Assembly (NCBI GenBank): GCA_003991915.1
Contig: RQTK01000022.1
Coordinates: 44,881 to 108,880, forward strand
Origin: Elysia chlorotica
Taxonomy: Eukaryota; Mollusca; Gastropoda; Plakobranchidae
Length of the DNA stretch: 64,000 nucleotides
Direction: 5' to 3'
Shown piece after piece: positions 1 to 10,015 of this stretch. A model generated the notes under the pieces. That model saw only the letters and a program-made list of their open reading frames with translations, had not been told where the DNA came from and searched no databases. Numbering within the stretch: the first letter of the stretch is position 1; each line of letters starts with the position of its first letter. Made by a program: the position numbers and the translations under genes.

Positions 1-95
1 TGCAGCCACGTTCAAACAAAGAACAGGAAAGAGATTATTGGACAAAATTAATCAGAGTAAAGGAAAGGTGTATCAGCATGGTAATAAGAAAGTGA

Positions 96-620
96 AAGGT
101 ATTGGTGGTGCAGGAGGGGTATGAGGGAGTACAGCAGTACTCAACACGACTGCACGCAGCTTTCATTGATCTAAACCGCCAGCAGAGGCGACAAAACCTC
201 GCAGAGTTAAATGAGGCCTGCCTGAGGGACCAGTTCATTGAGGGGCTCCACGATGAACGGTTGAGGATAAACCTCAAACAGTTTATCTCACATCACCCAC
301 ACTCCTCATTTCAAGAGTTGAGGAAAACTGTTCTGTCGTGGACGCCGTACAGATACGACGGATTAGCTTGCGGCAGGATCTCATTCGACAGCGTGCGTCT
401 GCAGGCTGAGAAGGCGGATCATGATGTCACAACATTTAGTCGCACCGACATGGAGGAACTGCTTGCTAAACAAGAAGGTACACTTCAAGCAGTGATCAGA
501 GAGCAGGCAGAGATGATCAGTAACCTTATACAGACGGTGAAAGAGCTACTGCAATTTAAAAGAGAGGTGGAAGCGTCCATGCAGACAGACAGGCCGCAAC
601 CACAACAGGTTACGTGTGCA
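96..620 (+). pseudogene. Gag-like retrotransposon fragment
   Basis: An open stretch encodes a helix-rich segment of about 170 residues with the pattern typical of LTR-retrotransposon Gag capsid-like domains: a YSTRLHAAF helix, an acidic and glutamine-rich helix, then CLRDQFIEGLHDERLR, where the F-x-x-G-L core is the recognisable part. A second part (about 460-590) is coiled-coil-like. There is no zinc knuckle and no pol, integrase or LTR nearby. The reading frame is closed upstream at 93-95, and from about 620 the sequence turns T-rich and stops looking coding before the Merlin element starts near 712. I read it as a degraded cellular retrotransposon fragment. Family assignment is by pattern only. 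Confidence 0.55.
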
Positions 621-711
621 AGACTTTCAAATCTAAAATTTCAGTTTTCTCAGAAGTACTTTTCTGTGACTTTTTTTAGTGTTTTTTTCCCGTTTTTTCA
701 GTGGAGTCCAT

Positions 712-1733
712 TAGCCAGGTAGGTGTGTCACTTTTCTTTTTGCCAAAATGGTGTTGGTTCCAATCAGTCTGCCAATTAGTTAAATTGTTAAAGTTGTTTT
801 TTGTTATTCTTGTTGTTTCTGTTAATTTTGACAATTTAAATCAATAGTTCTAATTAATTTTACCTGACATTGTATTGTTTTTGGCGCCATTTCATTCTTC
901 GAAATAACGTTGTCACTTAGACCTCCTTATCATTGTGTTTAATTTTTTCACATATGGACAGTGGAAACTAGGAAAGTGTTGGTGATTGCTGTTATTAAAT
1001 GATTAATTATCTTTTCCTATGGACAGTGAAAGGTGTTTGTGATTTGTGTTTTATGATTGATTTCTGTTAAAAATATTACCATGTGCTACCTAGATCTAGA
1101 TCTAGTAGTAGTCTGAATGGCTGTTAATTTTCTTTTTAGCACACAAAGGATGAAGACAGTGCGATAATTTTTCTACAACAACGTAATGTGTTACAATCTG
1201 TTCACCCTAACTGTGCAACATGTTTGAGACCAATGACCCTTGTTAGGACTGGTAGAGGAGACGAAAAGGCTTTTAGGTGTACTGTTCATAGATCAACCAG
1301 AATTTCGTTGAGGAAAGGTTCGTACTGGGCAAATTCTAATATTAAATTAAATACATTATTACAACTTTTGTTCTGGTGGACAATTAACCAGCCCATTCAC
1401 ACCGCTGTATATTTATCAGGACTTTCAAGTGTCACAGTAATACAGTGGTTTCAGTATTTCAGAGACATTTGTTCTCAATTTATGAACAACCATAATTACC
1501 AGATTGGTGGACCAGGTATTAATGTTGAAATTGATGAGAGTCTTGTGGCAAAAAGGAAATATAATCGTGTGCATGCTGTGGCACAACGTTGGGTTTTTGG
1601 TGGTGTGGAAAGGGCACGGGCAGAGGATTTTTAGAACTCGTGCCTGACAGGACAGCGGCCACCCTCCTACCCCTGATACAGAGGTACATTGCCCCTGGAT
1701 CAATCATAAATAGCGACGGGTGGGCATCAAGAC
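712..1733 (+). mobile_element. Merlin-type DNA transposon copy 1, 3'-truncated
   Basis: Homology with copy 2 (2196 onward) starts at TAGCCAGGTAGGTGTGTCAC and runs about 1 kb, ending abruptly inside the second catalytic region at GGGTGGGCA. The coding part (ATG at 1117-1119) has a Cys-x2-Cys zinc-ribbon-like start (NCATCLRPM), then WTINQPIHTAVYLSG, and the first catalytic Asp in the ISXO2/Merlin signature NVEIDESLVAKRKYNR (about 1525-1572). It lacks the segment carrying the third catalytic residue. Breaks are a missing base near 1138 and a frameshift in a T run at 1628-1632 that gives an early TAG. Merlin is the eukaryotic relative of bacterial IS1016/IS1595. This copy cannot encode an active enzyme. 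Confidence 0.8.
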
Positions 1734-2195
1734 TCATTCAAATGTGAAAAGTTTCTGCGGGTCCTTCTCAATTCTACTTCAGTGGGATCATCAACTCAAT
1801 TACAGAGTTACATGACAGATTAGAATCATTAGTAAATTTAGATCTAATACTTATCTAGTCTAATAAAATGTTGGCACTTCTTGAGTTCTGTGGTTCCTAG
1901 CCTAGAGTAGGCTATCAAATGGGTGAGTGGGCGGAATTCTATGGGCGTTTGATTATAAAATTGAATAATTTAATACTATAATCACCTACCAGCTCCCTGT
2001 CTTTTTGTTACGTTTTTTCTTTAATTAAAATTGATAATTTTTAATGCCTGCCAGGTGAACTCCCTGTCTTTTTGTTTATTGTATTGGCATGATTTGTTTG
2101 ATTGTATGTTTGTTTGGGCACTCGTTAAGAATTGCTGGCCAGGCGGCTGTCTTGCTGATTGTTGACATATGACGTCATGGAGATGTGTGTATACA
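1734..2195. other. Unannotated AT-rich spacer between Merlin copies
   Basis: No coding signal is seen. A short motif CTCCCTGTCTTTTTGTT occurs twice (about 1992 and 2060). The segment CCTAG...GGCTATCAAATGGGTG at 1898-1925 recurs near 7510-7540, just before the second copy of the unclassified transposase, so it is probably part of a dispersed element end. Confidence 0.4.
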
Positions 2196-3520
2196 TAGCC
2201 AGGTAGGTGTGTCACTTTTCTTTTTGCCAAAATGGCGTTGGTTCCAATCAGTCTGCCAATTAGTTAAATTGTTAAAGTTGTTTTTTGTTATTCTTGTTGT
2301 TTTTGTTAATTTTGACAATTTAAATCAATAGTTCTAATTAATTTTACCTGACATTGTATTGTTTTTGGCGGCATTTACAGGCGGCATTTCATTCTTCGAA
2401 ATAACGTTGTCACTTAGACCTACCTATCAGTGTGTTTAATTTTTTCACATATGGACAGTGGAAAGTGTTGGTGATTGATGTTATTAAATGATTAATTATC
2501 TTTTCCTATGGACAGTGAAAGGTGTTTGTGATTTGTGTTTTATGATTGATTTCTGTTAAAAATATTATTACCATGTGCTATCTAGATATCTAGATCTAGA
2601 TCTAATAGTAGTAGTCTGAATGGCTGTTAATTTTCTTTTTGAGCACACAAAGGATGAAGACAGTGCGATAATTTTTCTACAACAACGTAATGTGTTACGA
2701 TCTGTTCCCCCTAACTGTGTAACATGTTTGAGACCAATGACCCTTGTTAGGACTGGTAGAGGAGACGAAAAGGCTTTTAGATGTACTGTTCATAGATCAA
2801 CCAGAATTTCGTTGAGGAAAGGTTTGTACTGGGCAAATTCTAATATTAAATTAGATACATTATTACAACTTTTGTTCTGGTGGACAATTAACCAGCCCAT
2901 TCACACACTGTATATTTATCGGGACTTTCAAGTGTCACAGTAATACAGTGGTTTCAGTATTTCAGAGACGTTTGTTCTCAATTTATGAACAACCATAATT
3001 ACCAGATTGGTGGACCAGGTATTAATGTTGAAATTGATGAGAGTCTTGTGGCAAAAAGGAAATATAATCGTGGGCATGCTGTGGCAGAACGTTGGGTTTT
3101 TGGTGGTGTGGAAAGGGCACGGGCAGAGGATTTTTAGAACTCGTGCCTGACAGGACAGCGGCCACCCTCCTACCCCTGATACAGAGGTACATTGCCCCTG
3201 GATCAATCATAAATAGCGACGGGTGGGCAGCATACAACAATATCGATACATTGCCTGTCAACCCTCCCTATCAGCATCTGGTGGTCATCCACGACCAGAA
3301 CTTTGTGGACCCCGTTACTGGGGCATGCACTAACCAAGTAGAGTGCTACTGGAAGAATTGCAAGAGTAAATTCAAACAGATGGCTGGCGTCCAAAGCACA
3401 ACGCTTGAATCACATTTGGACGAATTTTTATGGCGCCAAGGTTTGCCAACACCACAGACTTCCGCCAACAAACCTGCTTTGTTCAGAAAGCATCTTTTGG
3501 TGAAGAAATTGTGTTTCTAG
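2196..3520 (+). mobile_element. Merlin-type DNA transposon copy 2, broken
   Basis: This copy starts at the same TAGCCAGG junction as copy 1 and extends further. Coding begins at ATG 2620-2622. Visible parts are the zinc-ribbon-like start, the first Asp in NVEIDESLVAKRKYNRGHA (about 3025-3080), the WVFGGVERARAEDF block, the second Asp in NSDGWAAYNN (3212-3241), and the third acidic residue in TNQVECYWKNCKSKFKQM (3330-3383). That gives D, D, E in the order and spacing of ISXO2-like/Merlin transposases. It is broken by a one-base loss near 2910 and the same T-run frameshift as copy 1 (3131-3135). The tail after LDEF is replaced by unrelated sequence. No clear terminal inverted repeats were identified by eye. 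Confidence 0.85.
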
Positions 3521-3536
3521 ATGGAGTAGAACAGAT

Positions 3537-4018
3537 TTGACGGTAAGTTGCTACTGGAAGAATTGTAAGAGTAAATTTAAACAGATGGCTGACGCCCAAA
3601 GCACTAAGCTTGAATCACATTTGGACGAATTTATAAGGTTTACGCTTTCTCGCATTTTTGCCGAGACTTTTAGCGATTTCAACACCACCTGCTTCCGTTC
3701 CCACCGAAACCGAAAGAGAAATCGCATCTTTTGGTGAAGAAATTGTGTTTCTAGATGGAGTAGAACAGATTTGACGGTAAGTTGCTACTGGAAGAATTGT
3801 AAGAGTAAATTTAAACAGATGGCTGGCGTCCAAAGCACTACGCTTGAATCACATTTGGACGAATTTATAAGGTTTACGCTTTCTCGCATTTTTGCCGAGA
3901 CTTTTAGCGATTTCAACACCACCTGCTTCCGTTCCCACCGAAACCGAAAGAGAAATCGCATCTTTTGGTGAAGAAATTGTGTTTCTAGATGGAGTAGAAC
4001 AGATTTGACGGTAAGTTT
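3537..4018 (+). repeat. 234-bp tandem repeat of Merlin 3' coding segment
   Basis: Two nearly identical 234-bp units (3537-3770 and 3771-4004) plus a short partial third. Each holds a copy of the CYWKNCKSKFKQM...ESHLDEF coding segment that carries the third catalytic residue in copy 2, joined to a segment ending TCTAGATGGAGTAGAACAG and GGTAAGTT. The same terminal segment also ends copy 2 itself (3488-3545). Confidence 0.85.
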
Positions 4019-4224
4019 TTGGAAGTCGTTTTCCGTTGCACTAGAATCTGATTGAACATTTTGAATGGTTTCCATTTTGGTGATATCATCTTATTGACAG
4101 CATAGATATTGTTGCCTGAAGTTGTGATATTGTAAAATTTCAATGTCTTATCAGTGTGTGTGCCAAGTTTCGTTTTGATTTATGCTTGCGCTCATGTTGA
4201 AATTTCATCCGAACTTTTCTCATT
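4019..4224. other. Noncoding spacer upstream of unclassified transposase
   Basis: Low-complexity AT-rich DNA without a coding signal. It may hold the 5' end of the element that follows, but no terminal inverted repeat could be matched by eye. Confidence 0.3.
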
Positions 4225-7055
4225 GTGCCAAAGGCGCCATCTTGTGATTCTTGCTGCTGTTTATTATCATATCATGGGAGGTGTTCCAAACGTGTGGGTC
4301 AACCTACAGTCCTGAATCAAATCCTTGCCATGAAGAATGGATTTATTGCTCATTTGTTCTACAACCAATGTGATAAAAACTATGTACAAGCAATTTCAAA
4401 GATCGAAGAATGCAGCGGTCTCAACATAAAAAAAATATTTTGCGATCGAAACTTCTAAGCCTCCACAACTTTGTTTCTGGCAAAATGAAAGGTCTACAAA
4501 GAGGGAATACATGGGATAATCTTGTGGCAGAGATGGATAAATTGTACACACTTCCCTTTGATGAGTCACTGTCATCTACTGCCACTGTCCCACCTGAAGC
4601 GGAAAACATCCCTGCCCCACGTGAAATGGAAAACACCCCAAGGGGAACTCATTCAGTAAAACAGAGCGTCCAAGTGTTGCAGGGGGATTGCAAAAACTGC
4701 ACTTCCCATAAGTCAAATTATGGTGTTATGAAACTGAAAGCTGACATTCTCTTGATGGAAAAACGGGCTTTATAAAAAGAGATGACTGTTGAAAGGACAA
4801 GAGCCAATACTGAATTAAAGAAGAGATTGGAGGAGAAAACAAAGAAGATCAAAAACATGACTAAACAGTTAGCTTAGAGCGGAAGAAGAGCATTGAATCA
4901 AGGTTACGAATGAAATGCAATGCCTTGAAATCTGTAAATGATAGTCTTTCAAAAAAGATAAGTCATTTAGGGGATTCACTGAGGATTGGACGCGAGATGA
5001 AAAATATGAAGATAAAGTTGGCTCATCAAGAGAGGAAAGCTGCAGCAACAAATAAAGAATTGGACAGGTTAAAGAAGGAAAATAAGAAATTGCAAGGAGA
5101 GAATAAAGAATTGAAGGATGCCAATGATTATTTGTTAAGTGTACAGGAGGAATGGAATGGAGGAGTAGAAGATAGTGATGGAAAGTCGAAAAGCATATTT
5201 GATACCAAAATGAGGAAAGCAACCTATCATGCTGTGTTAGCTCAATGCCCAGTAGGGAATCTGATCAAGACTGTTGTGAATGATCTCCCTGATAAGAGAG
5301 TGGAGAAAGTGCCATCCAAATCATCTGTAGCCAGGATGACTCATGAATTGAGTGAGTTATCGTCAATCCAAACTGTGGAGTTTTTGATGAACAGCTCTGT
5401 GGCAACAATAACTTGAATAAGTTGGGATGCTACCACTGAACTAGGACATCACATCAATGAAATTCATATAAGATCCAATCTTGATGTTACGCACACCATA
5501 TCAATTGAAAGGCTTCCAGGTGGTAGGGCAGAGGACTACTGCAATCACACTGTACGTGCGTGCCATCAACGAGATGTGTTCAGCATACGCGGAGTACAGT
5601 GGAATGATGTACAAGATTGTACGTGGTCAAGTATTGTCAAAAATTATCAGTTCCCTTACTGGCAGGGCGGCGGTGAACCAGGCAACTTCACGTCTTTTAA
5701 ATTTGCATCTCGGTTTAGAATTGATAGAGCTCAACTGCAATCTGCATGTTTTAGATGGAATTGCCAACCGAGTTAGATCAGCATTGAAGGTCCTGGATGG
5801 AAAGACTGGGTTGGATGGGGGCAATTATTGTCTAGCGTCTAAAGTCATCTACATGGTGTCCAAGCTGAGGTACAAGAACACAGGAGATCCAACTGGATTC
5901 AAAGCCTTTTTGAGGATGAATTGTGTACCGGTTGGTATGTTTGTCAGGTACGTGGGCAACCGCCTACATGTAATGTTCCACATGGGAGGTGTACTTGTAC
6001 ACTATTTGCCTCAGTTTTTGGCATTTCTTGAAGGCAGCTGCAAGTGGGAATTTTCAAAGAACTTCCTGTCTTCCCATCTCCGTCAAGAGTCTCTTGTCAG
6101 CCAACTCACAGCTCTCGGCCTTATTGGCAAATTGATTAGTGGCCCATGGATGAAGCTTGTATATAGGAGTGCTGATGATCATTCAAACGTTGAGATGAGC
6201 AGTTACTTTAAGACAGCCAAGCAGACAATTGATGTATGGAGTGCAAACCCATCACAGATGTTTGTCTCGGAAAAAGATGTGTTCTTGCGGCCTCTCATCC
6301 CAGACCTCGTCTTGGAAACTCTCCAGTCATCAGCATTGTCCAGCATTGTGGAAGATGTTTTGAAGGAAATCCTTCCAGCAATCTCAGCTGTAATTGACAA
6401 GCAGTTGAGCCGCTACATATCTGGTGATCTGTCAGAGCCAAGTCGGGAACTGCTTGAAAAGACCGTGAGTGCTGCCCCCCACAATATATGGGCAGAGCGT
6501 GTTGTAGGGATGACGTGCCAACTATGGAAACGGTGCCCCATGGCGACGATTGGGTTTCTGGATGCTAAGATCAAAGCGAAGACCAACAAACTGATGGAAT
6601 GGCTGGATAGCAAGGATGAAGTGGAGCAGGAGAAGCTAGTGGCGTTTGGAAGGAAAAGAGCTGGTCTGTTAAGAAAGAAGAGGAGGGAGAATGAGAAAGG
6701 CATTGATGATGAGATTGAGATTAGGATGAATGAGTTGATGCAGATGAGAAGTATGAAATCAAGGAGGAAGGCAGACAAAGAAGTTACAGCTGCATTCAAG
6801 ACAAGAGATGTTGATGCTGTTGTTTTTCAGTCAGTGAGTGGGTTTCAGAGAGAGCGGCTAGTGCAGCTGATAAAGCAAGATGGTATGATTGTTGGGGCTT
6901 TGTTTCAACACAAGTGGTATGAAGGAGAGATGAGGAAAGACTGTATTTGGCAAGCAAGAGTGGTGAAAATAGGAAAGAAAACAACAACTGCATACTGGTG
7001 TGCTGATGGAAATGAAGATGATGTAGAAACTGGAACTGCTGACTCAAGTGACTGA
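4225..7055 (+). pseudogene. Unclassified transposase-like gene, copy 1 (broken)
   Basis: Several adjacent open segments in changing frames look like one long protein. First comes an N-terminal part with a Cys/His cluster (CDSCC, about 4237) and a helical segment. Next is a strongly charged coiled coil (about 4780-5150, KELDRLKKENKKL). Then a domain starts SWDATTELGHHINEIH (5425-5475) and continues through LNCNLHVLDGIANR, RYVGNRLHVMFHMGGV, HNIWAERVVGMTCQLWKR and ATIGFLDAKIKAKTNK. The C-terminus is basic and helical. The conserved Asp and the NCNLHVLD block suggest an RNase-H-like transposase, but I cannot assign a superfamily. Damage seen: frame change near 4440, TAA at 4773, TAG near 4874, TGA at 5414-5416, and a 4-bp duplication (GTGCGTGC) near 5551-5558. 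From 5481 to 7055 the frame is open for 524 codons. Confidence 0.6.
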
Positions 7056-7578
7056 CATGGTTTTGGGGGATCTTGTATTTGAATGAGAGAAGTCTGGGAG
7101 CTGGTTGGAAATTATTTTGGGAGCCGGGGTCAAAGGTGAGTGTTAATTTTTCAGTTTTTTTCTTTATATGAAAAAAACAAACTTTGTGATATTCTAGTTA
7201 AACCTATACCACAGGATTGCTTGTGAAAAAACAAACAAAAAATATATAACACTTACCTCTGTATCATCAATAGTTTCCTAAATTATGGATGAAAATCTGT
7301 TTTCGTACCCAATTTTCGCGGCATTTTTTCTCATTGCTATAGTATTGATATTATCGGAAGTAATTAGGCTATATCTCAAAAACTATAGGCACTAGAACAA
7401 TGAAACTTTATCATTTTTGCTTGTTTTTTTTACAAGGATTTCATTGAAGTCTGTTTTGGAGAGATCTGACCACTTTGGACATTTAGTGAGACTACCTACC
7501 TTGAGTTTTATGGTCCCTAGCCTGTGGGCGATCAAATGGGTGGGATGGTATGGATTACGTTGGAGTTAGCCAACTCAT
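7056..7578. other. 3' flank of transposase copy 1
   Basis: The first 110 bp (to about 7165, ending near CTTTATATG) are shared with the 3' flank of copy 2 (8948-9063) and so belong to the element. The rest is AT-rich without a gene. At 7500-7545 there is a segment resembling 1877-1925. Confidence 0.5.
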
Positions 7579-7579
7579 G

Positions 7580-7611
<32 letters not shown>

Positions 7612-7632
7612 ACAGAGAGAGAGAGAGAAAGC
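7579..7632. repeat. (GA)n microsatellite at element truncation point
   Basis: A GA/GACA tract sits immediately 5' of the point where homology with transposase copy 1 begins (about 7669), so it marks the breakpoint of the 5'-truncated copy. Confidence 0.9.
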
Positions 7633-7668
7633 AGACAGAGCAAGCGAGTATGATAGAGACAGAGATAG

Positions 7669-9063
7669 AAAGGTCCTGGATGGAAAGACTGGGTTGGATG
7701 GGGACAATTATTGTCTAGCGTCTAAAGTCATCTACATGGTGTCCAAGCTGAGGTACAAGAACACAGGAGATCCAACTGGATTCAAAGCCTTTTTGAGGGT
7801 GAATTGTGTACCGGTTGGTATGTTTGTCAGGTACGTGGGCAACCGCCTACATGTAATGTTCCACATGGGAGGTGTGCTAGTACACTATTTGCCTCAGTTT
7901 TTGGCAATTCTTGAAGGCAGCTGCAAGTGGGAATTTTCAAAGAACTTCCTGTCTTCCCATCTCCGTCAAGAGTCTCTTGTCAGCCAACTCACAGCTCTCG
8001 GCCTTATTGGCAAATTGATTAGTGGCCCATGGATGAAGCTTGTATATAAGAATGCTGGTGATCATTCAAACGTTGAGATGAGCAGTTACTTTAAGACAGC
8101 CAAGCAGACAATTGATGTATGGAGTGCAAACCCATCACAGATGTTTGTCTCGGAAAAAGATGTGTTCTTGCGGCCTCTCATCCCAGACCTCGTCTTGGAA
8201 ACTCTCCAGTCATCAGCATTGTCCAGCATTGTGGAAGACATTCTGAAGGAAATCCTTCCAGTAATTGCAGCTGTAATTAAGAAGCAGTTGAGGCGCTACA
8301 TATCTGGAGATCTGTCGGAGCCAAGTCAGGAACTGCTTGAAAAGACCGTGAGTGCTGCCCCCCACAATATATGGGCAGAGCGTGTTATAGGGATGACGTG
8401 CCATCTTTGGAAACGGTGCCCCATGGCGACGATTGGATTTCTGGATGCCAAGATAAAAGCGAAGACCAACAAACTGATGGAATGGCTGGGTGGCAAGGAT
8501 GAAGCTGAGCAGGAGTCAAGCTAGTGGCGTTTGGAAGGAAAAGAGCTGGTCTGTTGAGAAAGAAGAGGAGGGAGAATGAGAAAGGCATTGATGATGAGAT
8601 CCAGATTAGGATGAATGAGTTGTCGCAGATGAGAAGTATGAAATCAAGGAGGAAGGCAGACAAAGAAGTTGAGGCTGCATTCAAGAAGAGAGATGCTGAT
8701 GCAGTTGTTTTTCAGTCAGTGAGTGGGTTTCAGAGAGAGCGGCTAGTGCGGTTGATAAAGCAAGATGGTATGATTGTTGGGGCTTTGTTTCAACACAAGT
8801 GGTATGATGGAGAGATGAGGAAAGACTATTTGGCAAGCAAGAGTGGTGAAAATAGGAAAGAAAACAACAACTGCATACTAGTGTGCTGATGGAAATGAAG
8901 ATGATGCAGAGGTAAGACTATGATGAGGAAACTGTTGAACTGCTGATTGACATGGTTTTGGGGGATCTTGTATTTGAATGAGAGAAGTCTGGGAGCTGGT
9001 TGGAAATTATATTGGGAGCCGGGGTCAAAGGTGAGTGTTAACTTTCCAGTTCTTTTCTTTATA
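7669..9063 (+). pseudogene. Unclassified transposase-like gene, copy 2 (5'-truncated)
   Basis: Matches copy 1 from AAGGTCCTGGATGGAAAGAC (copy 1 position about 5786) to the shared 3' flank, with few substitutions by eye. It lacks the coiled coil and the SWDATTE block. It carries the GNRLHVMFHMGGV, HNIWAERVIG and ATIGFLDAKIKAKTNK blocks. A base gain near 8513 (GAGTCAAGC for GAGAAGC) stops the frame at 8522-8524, and a 2-bp loss near 8828 shifts the last part. Changes relative to copy 1 include some conservative amino-acid differences, so it is a separate, older or independently decayed copy rather than a perfect recent duplicate. Confidence 0.75.
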
Positions 9064-9400
9064 TGTCCAGTACAGTAGTTTTTATGAGCTTTGAAAAACA
9101 CCCCAAAACACAGCGTTTGCAGGGTAAAATAGGCAAAAAACCAATGCGTTCACAGGGAATAACAGGGCCTGGTAGGGCGCGATGTGAAAAGGTTTTAAAG
9201 GTAAGAGAAGAGGGAACGGGACGGGTGGATCTGTAGTTTAGATTTAGATGGGTTTTTTAATCGTTAGCCGCCAAAGGAGGGGGGGTTTCAGGGGAGTCTC
9301 CCCCTGATCCCGATAAAAAGTAGTAAAAAGAGGGGTAGGTAGGTAGGTTCCTGATGCTCTTCGAGTTAATTTCCAAAATATCACCACATTTTATAATAAT

Positions 9401-9520
9401 AGTGAGTTAGCAATAGAATTTATTCGTGCTCACAGAGTTTTACCTAGTGCAGTGACTTGTCCAAAGTGTGATAAACCCTGTATTTATCGTGCTGATAAAC
9501 ACAAGTGGAGGTGTACAACC
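9401..9520 (+). pseudogene. Merlin/ISXO2-like zinc-ribbon relic
   Basis: An open segment ending at TAG 9521-9523 encodes LAIEFIRAHRVLPS followed by CPKCDKPC and then HKWRCTT. The Cys-x2-Cys plus trailing W-x-C pattern matches the N-terminal zinc ribbon of ISXO2/Merlin transposases and parallels NCATCLRPM in the copies at 0.7-3.5 kb, but the sequence is clearly a different lineage. No catalytic domain follows. Confidence 0.55.
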
Positions 9521-9522
9521 TA

Positions 9523-9872
9523 GAATCTAGATCTCTCCATCTAGAATCTGTCTGAATCAGTGAATGATATATCTAGAGAAAATCTAGATTCTAGATCTAA
9601 ACTTCTAGATCATAGATCGATCAGTTGAAAATTACTTTTAGGTCTAATTATAAGGGGGGGCAGGGGGGTCTCTAGATCTAGAATATAGATCTAGGTTTAG
9701 ATCTAGAATCTAGATCTCTCCATCTAGAATCTATCTGAATCAGTGAATGATAGATCTAGATCTAGATCTAAACCTCTAGATCATAGATCGTTCAGTTGAA
9801 AATTACGTTTAGATCTAGGTTTAATTATAATAGATCTAGCTAATCCAGATCGGGGGTTAGATCTAGTGAAAT
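9523..9872. repeat. AGATCT/TCTAGA-rich tandem duplication
   Basis: A segment of about 180 bp is repeated (about 9523-9650 and 9705-9835), each with CTCCATCTAGAATCT, CTGAATCAGTGAATGATA and AGTTGAAAATTAC. Between and inside are very dense overlapping AGATCT and TCTAGA palindromes. Similar TAGATCTAGATCT strings occur upstream of both Merlin coding regions (1091-1105, 2581-2605). Confidence 0.8.
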
Positions 9873-9879
9873 AGATCAT

Positions 9880-10015
9880 GTTCCGCGCCATGCTTGTCGA
9901 TTGATCACGCAGCTCCTCCAGAACATCATCCAGCTTTCAGTTCAGTTCCCGGGTGTTCCAAAAGTGACGCTGCCACTCTGCCAGGAGTGCCAGTGCGCAG
10001 GTCAAGCCTGAGAGG
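9880..10015 (-). pseudogene. Coding-like relic of unknown origin
   Basis: On the minus strand this stretch reads through LALLAEWQRHFWNTRELN, then an in-frame TGA, then KLDDVLEELRDQSTSMARN. Both halves look like ordinary soluble helical protein, unlike surrounding DNA. No family is recognised and no good splice sites frame it. It may be an exon of an unknown gene with a stop or intron boundary, or a decayed transposon part. Confidence 0.3.

Noticed and set aside
102-620. An intact retrovirus-like element
   Set aside because: Only a Gag-like piece is present; there are no pol genes, LTRs or primer-binding site in the flanks.
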